Assembly (NCBI GenBank): GCA_947177005.1 | Contig: CAMWSZ010000196.1 | Span: 1-6,141 of the forward strand | DNA length: 6,141 bases | Direction: 5' to 3' | Source of the DNA: an uncultured Clostridia bacterium | Lineage (GTDB): Bacteria > Bacillota > Clostridia > Oscillospirales > Oscillospiraceae | In this document: positions 4,963 through 6,141 of the stretch, piece by piece | Position numbering within the stretch: position 1 is the stretch's first letter | How the letters are laid out: the number at the start of each line of letters is the position of its first letter | Position numbers and translations under genes: made by a program | Notes under the pieces: model-generated | Database searches by the model: none | What the model was told of the DNA's origin: nothing | Seen by the model: the letters and a program-made list of their open reading frames with translations, nothing else

Positions 4963-5880
4963 TTTGCGGCCTCCTTTATGGTCAAACGGCGGCTAGATGT
5001 AACTTTGGAGAACTTTTCGTAGATTTCTGGTTTCTCGGCCTTGATTCGCCTGGTATCCAGCCGTGTACTGTCCACGTTGGTCCAAGTGACCCGGTAATTG
5101 TCACTGACGGCACTTTCGTTATCCTGCATGAAAAGCTTGATCTCCTGTTCGATTTGCTTTTGCTCCTGTTCCAGTCCGGCGATTTGATTCAGCAGTTCCG
5201 TCCTGCGGTCCAGCTTTTCATCGAAACCAATCAGGGGAATCGTGCTGTTCTTTCTGGCGCGGTGAAAATATTTCTCCAGCACTTCATCGCAGACTTTGGA
5301 ACCGTCCGGCGGCGGCATGATCTGCGGAACAACATAGCTTTTCCAGAAGGCTTCCTCAATCGCAATCAAATTACCAATCATGGCGTCGTCGCGTTCAATA
5401 TTCTTTCCCAAGTATCACCACAGCGATATACCACGCTTTTCGGCCTGTAACCGCCATATAATGTGCAGCCTGGATAAGATAGTGCATCGGGACTGTGCCG
5501 TCTTTCCATTTATCCGCGCTGTAGGCGCTGGCAGTTTTGCACTCCAATCCGGCATCTTCACCGACCACCAGCCGGTCAACGTTTGCGATCATAAACGGGT
5601 ATTCATCGCTTCGGTAGAGCATATTCGAGCGCCGTACTTTCAAACCGGCGGCTTCCGAAAACCGCCGCGCCACGTAATCCTCCAGATCACGGCCCTGCCG
5701 CATGGCTTCATTGTCGGTGTCAGACACATTCTCACAGGTTTTGTCCCGATAGACCGACATCGGACTGACATAGGGATTGAGGCCGCAGATGGCCCCGGCA
5801 TCGGAACCGCCGATACCGGACTGCCGTAACCGCAGCCAGTCCTCACGGCTCATATGAGCTGTAGAAATCGTTGTACACAT
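4959..5880 (-). pseudogene. YqaJ-family recombination exonuclease, split by a frameshift near 5400
   Basis: The 5' part (5395-5880, 161 aa) starts at an ATG with GGAGG eight bases upstream. It has the YqaJ/lambda-exonuclease nuclease pattern: SGIGGSDAGAICGLNPY (21-37), QGRDLEDYVARRF (62-74, Glu67), NVDRL with Asp102, and the E-x-K pair Glu113/Lys115, then HYLIQAAHYMAVTG (133-146). It stops at TGA after VVILGKEY. The family's next part, IERDDAMIGNLIAIEEAFW to the helical C-terminus, continues in another frame down to a TGA at 4959-4961. The join needs a +1 shift, and about four to five residues seem to be missing there, which suggests an 11- or 14-base deletion. The downstream fragment has only a TTG at 5411 and no good ribosome site. 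The enzyme would degrade double-stranded DNA ends for annealing. A sequencing error is possible, but the missing residues make it less likely. Confidence 0.85.
5395..5880 (-). CDS. Truncated YqaJ-type nuclease domain (5' fragment of the split exonuclease)
   Basis: This is the translatable 161-aa part of the broken gene. All recognisable active-site residues lie before the premature stop (Glu67, Asp102, Glu113, Lys115, Gln137), so the core nuclease fold could still form. What is lost is the C-terminal helical part with the coiled-coil-like LLNQIAGLEQEQKQIEQEIK and the conserved tail. The start at 5880 is preferred to an in-frame ATG at 5937, since that extension would be read through a hairpin and GGAGG sits correctly for 5880. 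Whether this fragment is active is unknown. Confidence 0.6.
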   Translation of the reverse strand: MCTTISTAHMSREDWLRLRQSGIGGSDAGAICGLNPYVSPMSVYRDKTCENVSDTDNEAMRQGRDLEDYVARRFSEAAGLKVRRSNMLYRSDEYPFMIANVDRLVVGEDAGLECKTASAYSADKWKDGTVPMHYLIQAAHYMAVTGRKAWYIAVVILGKEY

Positions 5881-5906
5881 AAACAAATCCTCCGAAAACA
5901 AATTGC

Positions 5907-5946
5907 GGCGGTGACATATCCGGCATTTGCCGGACACATCACCGCC
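5907..5946. terminator. Two-part hairpin before the exonuclease gene, terminator or attenuator
   Basis: Outer arms GGCGGTGA (5907-5914) and TCACCGCC (5939-5946) enclose inner arms TCCGGCA (5919-5925) and TGCCGGA (5928-5934), with a 2-base loop and 4-base internal bulges. On the minus strand it lies 28 bases after the DUF932 gene stop and is followed by GCAATTTGTTTTC, then the exonuclease ribosome site. It could end or dampen DUF932 transcription before the recombination genes, or protect the mRNA. The T-run is interrupted, so a strong terminator is not certain. Confidence 0.55.
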
Positions 5947-5974
5947 TAGTTGATTCTCTGTAGCCGGGCGAATA

Positions 5975-6141
5975 TTACACCGCTGCCAGAACCATTTTGT
6001 ACGCGTTGTAGATCATGGGATTGCCCTCAACGGTACGCAGGAAGAGATTTTCTTTGCTGTTTTTCGTCCTGCGGATGGGGTCAGCGTGGGTGGCGAAATC
6101 GCTAACGGCGTTGATAAAGCGGTAGCCGTTATTGTCGGCAT
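5975..6141 (-). CDS. DUF932-type phage/plasmid-like protein, C-terminal 54 aa only
   Basis: The frame enters from the right edge and stops at TAA (5975-5977). The visible residues include GYRFINAVSDFATHADPIRR then TKNSKENLFLRTVEGNPMIY and NAYKMVLAAV. That matches the C-terminal end of DUF932 proteins (phage/plasmid-like family) as I remember them: F-I-N-A-V-S-D-F-A-x-H, R-x-T-K-N, and a final A-x-x-x-V-L-A-A helix. The family is common beside recombination genes on phages and plasmids; its biochemical role is not established. The start and most of the gene lie outside the window. Confidence 0.8.
   Translation of the reverse strand, partial: ADNNGYRFINAVSDFATHADPIRRTKNSKENLFLRTVEGNPMIYNAYKMVLAAV

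Noticed and set aside
4519..5022. Long plus-strand frame (167 codons)
   Set aside because: It lies opposite the Rad52-like gene, which has family signatures, a strong ribosome site and operon overlap. The plus frame shows none of these and is a shadow.
5395..5411. Programmed ribosomal frameshift joining the exonuclease halves
   Set aside because: The needed shift is +1 (or -2), no convincing slippery codon pair was seen, and family residues appear to be missing at the junction, which favours deletion.
5380..5829. Plus-strand frame of 149 codons
   Set aside because: It is antisense to the YqaJ nuclease domain, whose catalytic motifs are clear on the minus strand.

Overview
The window looks like part of a mobile element (prophage or integrated/plasmid-like element) from a Gram-positive-type Bacillota bacterium. 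The evidence is strong AGGAGG-type ribosome sites before most genes, TTG and GTG starts, a phage-type recombination gene set and a small serine recombinase. I cannot name a genus. No tRNA, rRNA or CRISPR array was seen.

Layout: (1) 1-1106, minus strand: most of a soluble FtsK/SpoIIIE-family ATPase, open at the left edge. (2) 1107-1376: a divergent intergenic region with a 12-bp perfect palindrome, two short inverted repeats and what looks like the decayed 3' end of a gene. (3) 1377-2096, plus strand: an unusual protein pairing a helix-turn-helix with a cysteine-rich, zinc-ribbon-like C-terminus. (4) 2143-2179: a hairpin between convergent genes. (5) 2190-2747, minus: a serine resolvase/invertase. 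(6) 2815-2853: a long imperfect palindrome that separates the left, more A+T-rich block from the right block. (7) 2904-6141, minus: a tightly packed phage-type operon. Read in its own direction (right to left) it holds the 3' end of a DUF932 gene, a hairpin, a YqaJ-family exonuclease split by a frameshift, a Rad52/Sak-like annealing protein, a 53-aa protein, a 179-aa unknown, a sigma-70 region-2-like small protein and a 70-aa unknown.

The exonuclease and the annealing protein form the usual two-component recombination pair: the nuclease resects double-stranded ends and the annealing protein pairs the exposed single strands. The sigma-like protein may control late or element genes. The exonuclease frame is broken after all recognisable catalytic residues, so the module may be decaying or may make a truncated nuclease. 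The left block (FtsK-type motor, HTH-Cys protein, resolvase) resembles transfer or maintenance functions of an integrative element or plasmid. Several real genes are easy to miss because they are short, start with GTG/TTG or run off the window: the FtsK gene, the DUF932 tail, and the 53-aa and 70-aa genes.
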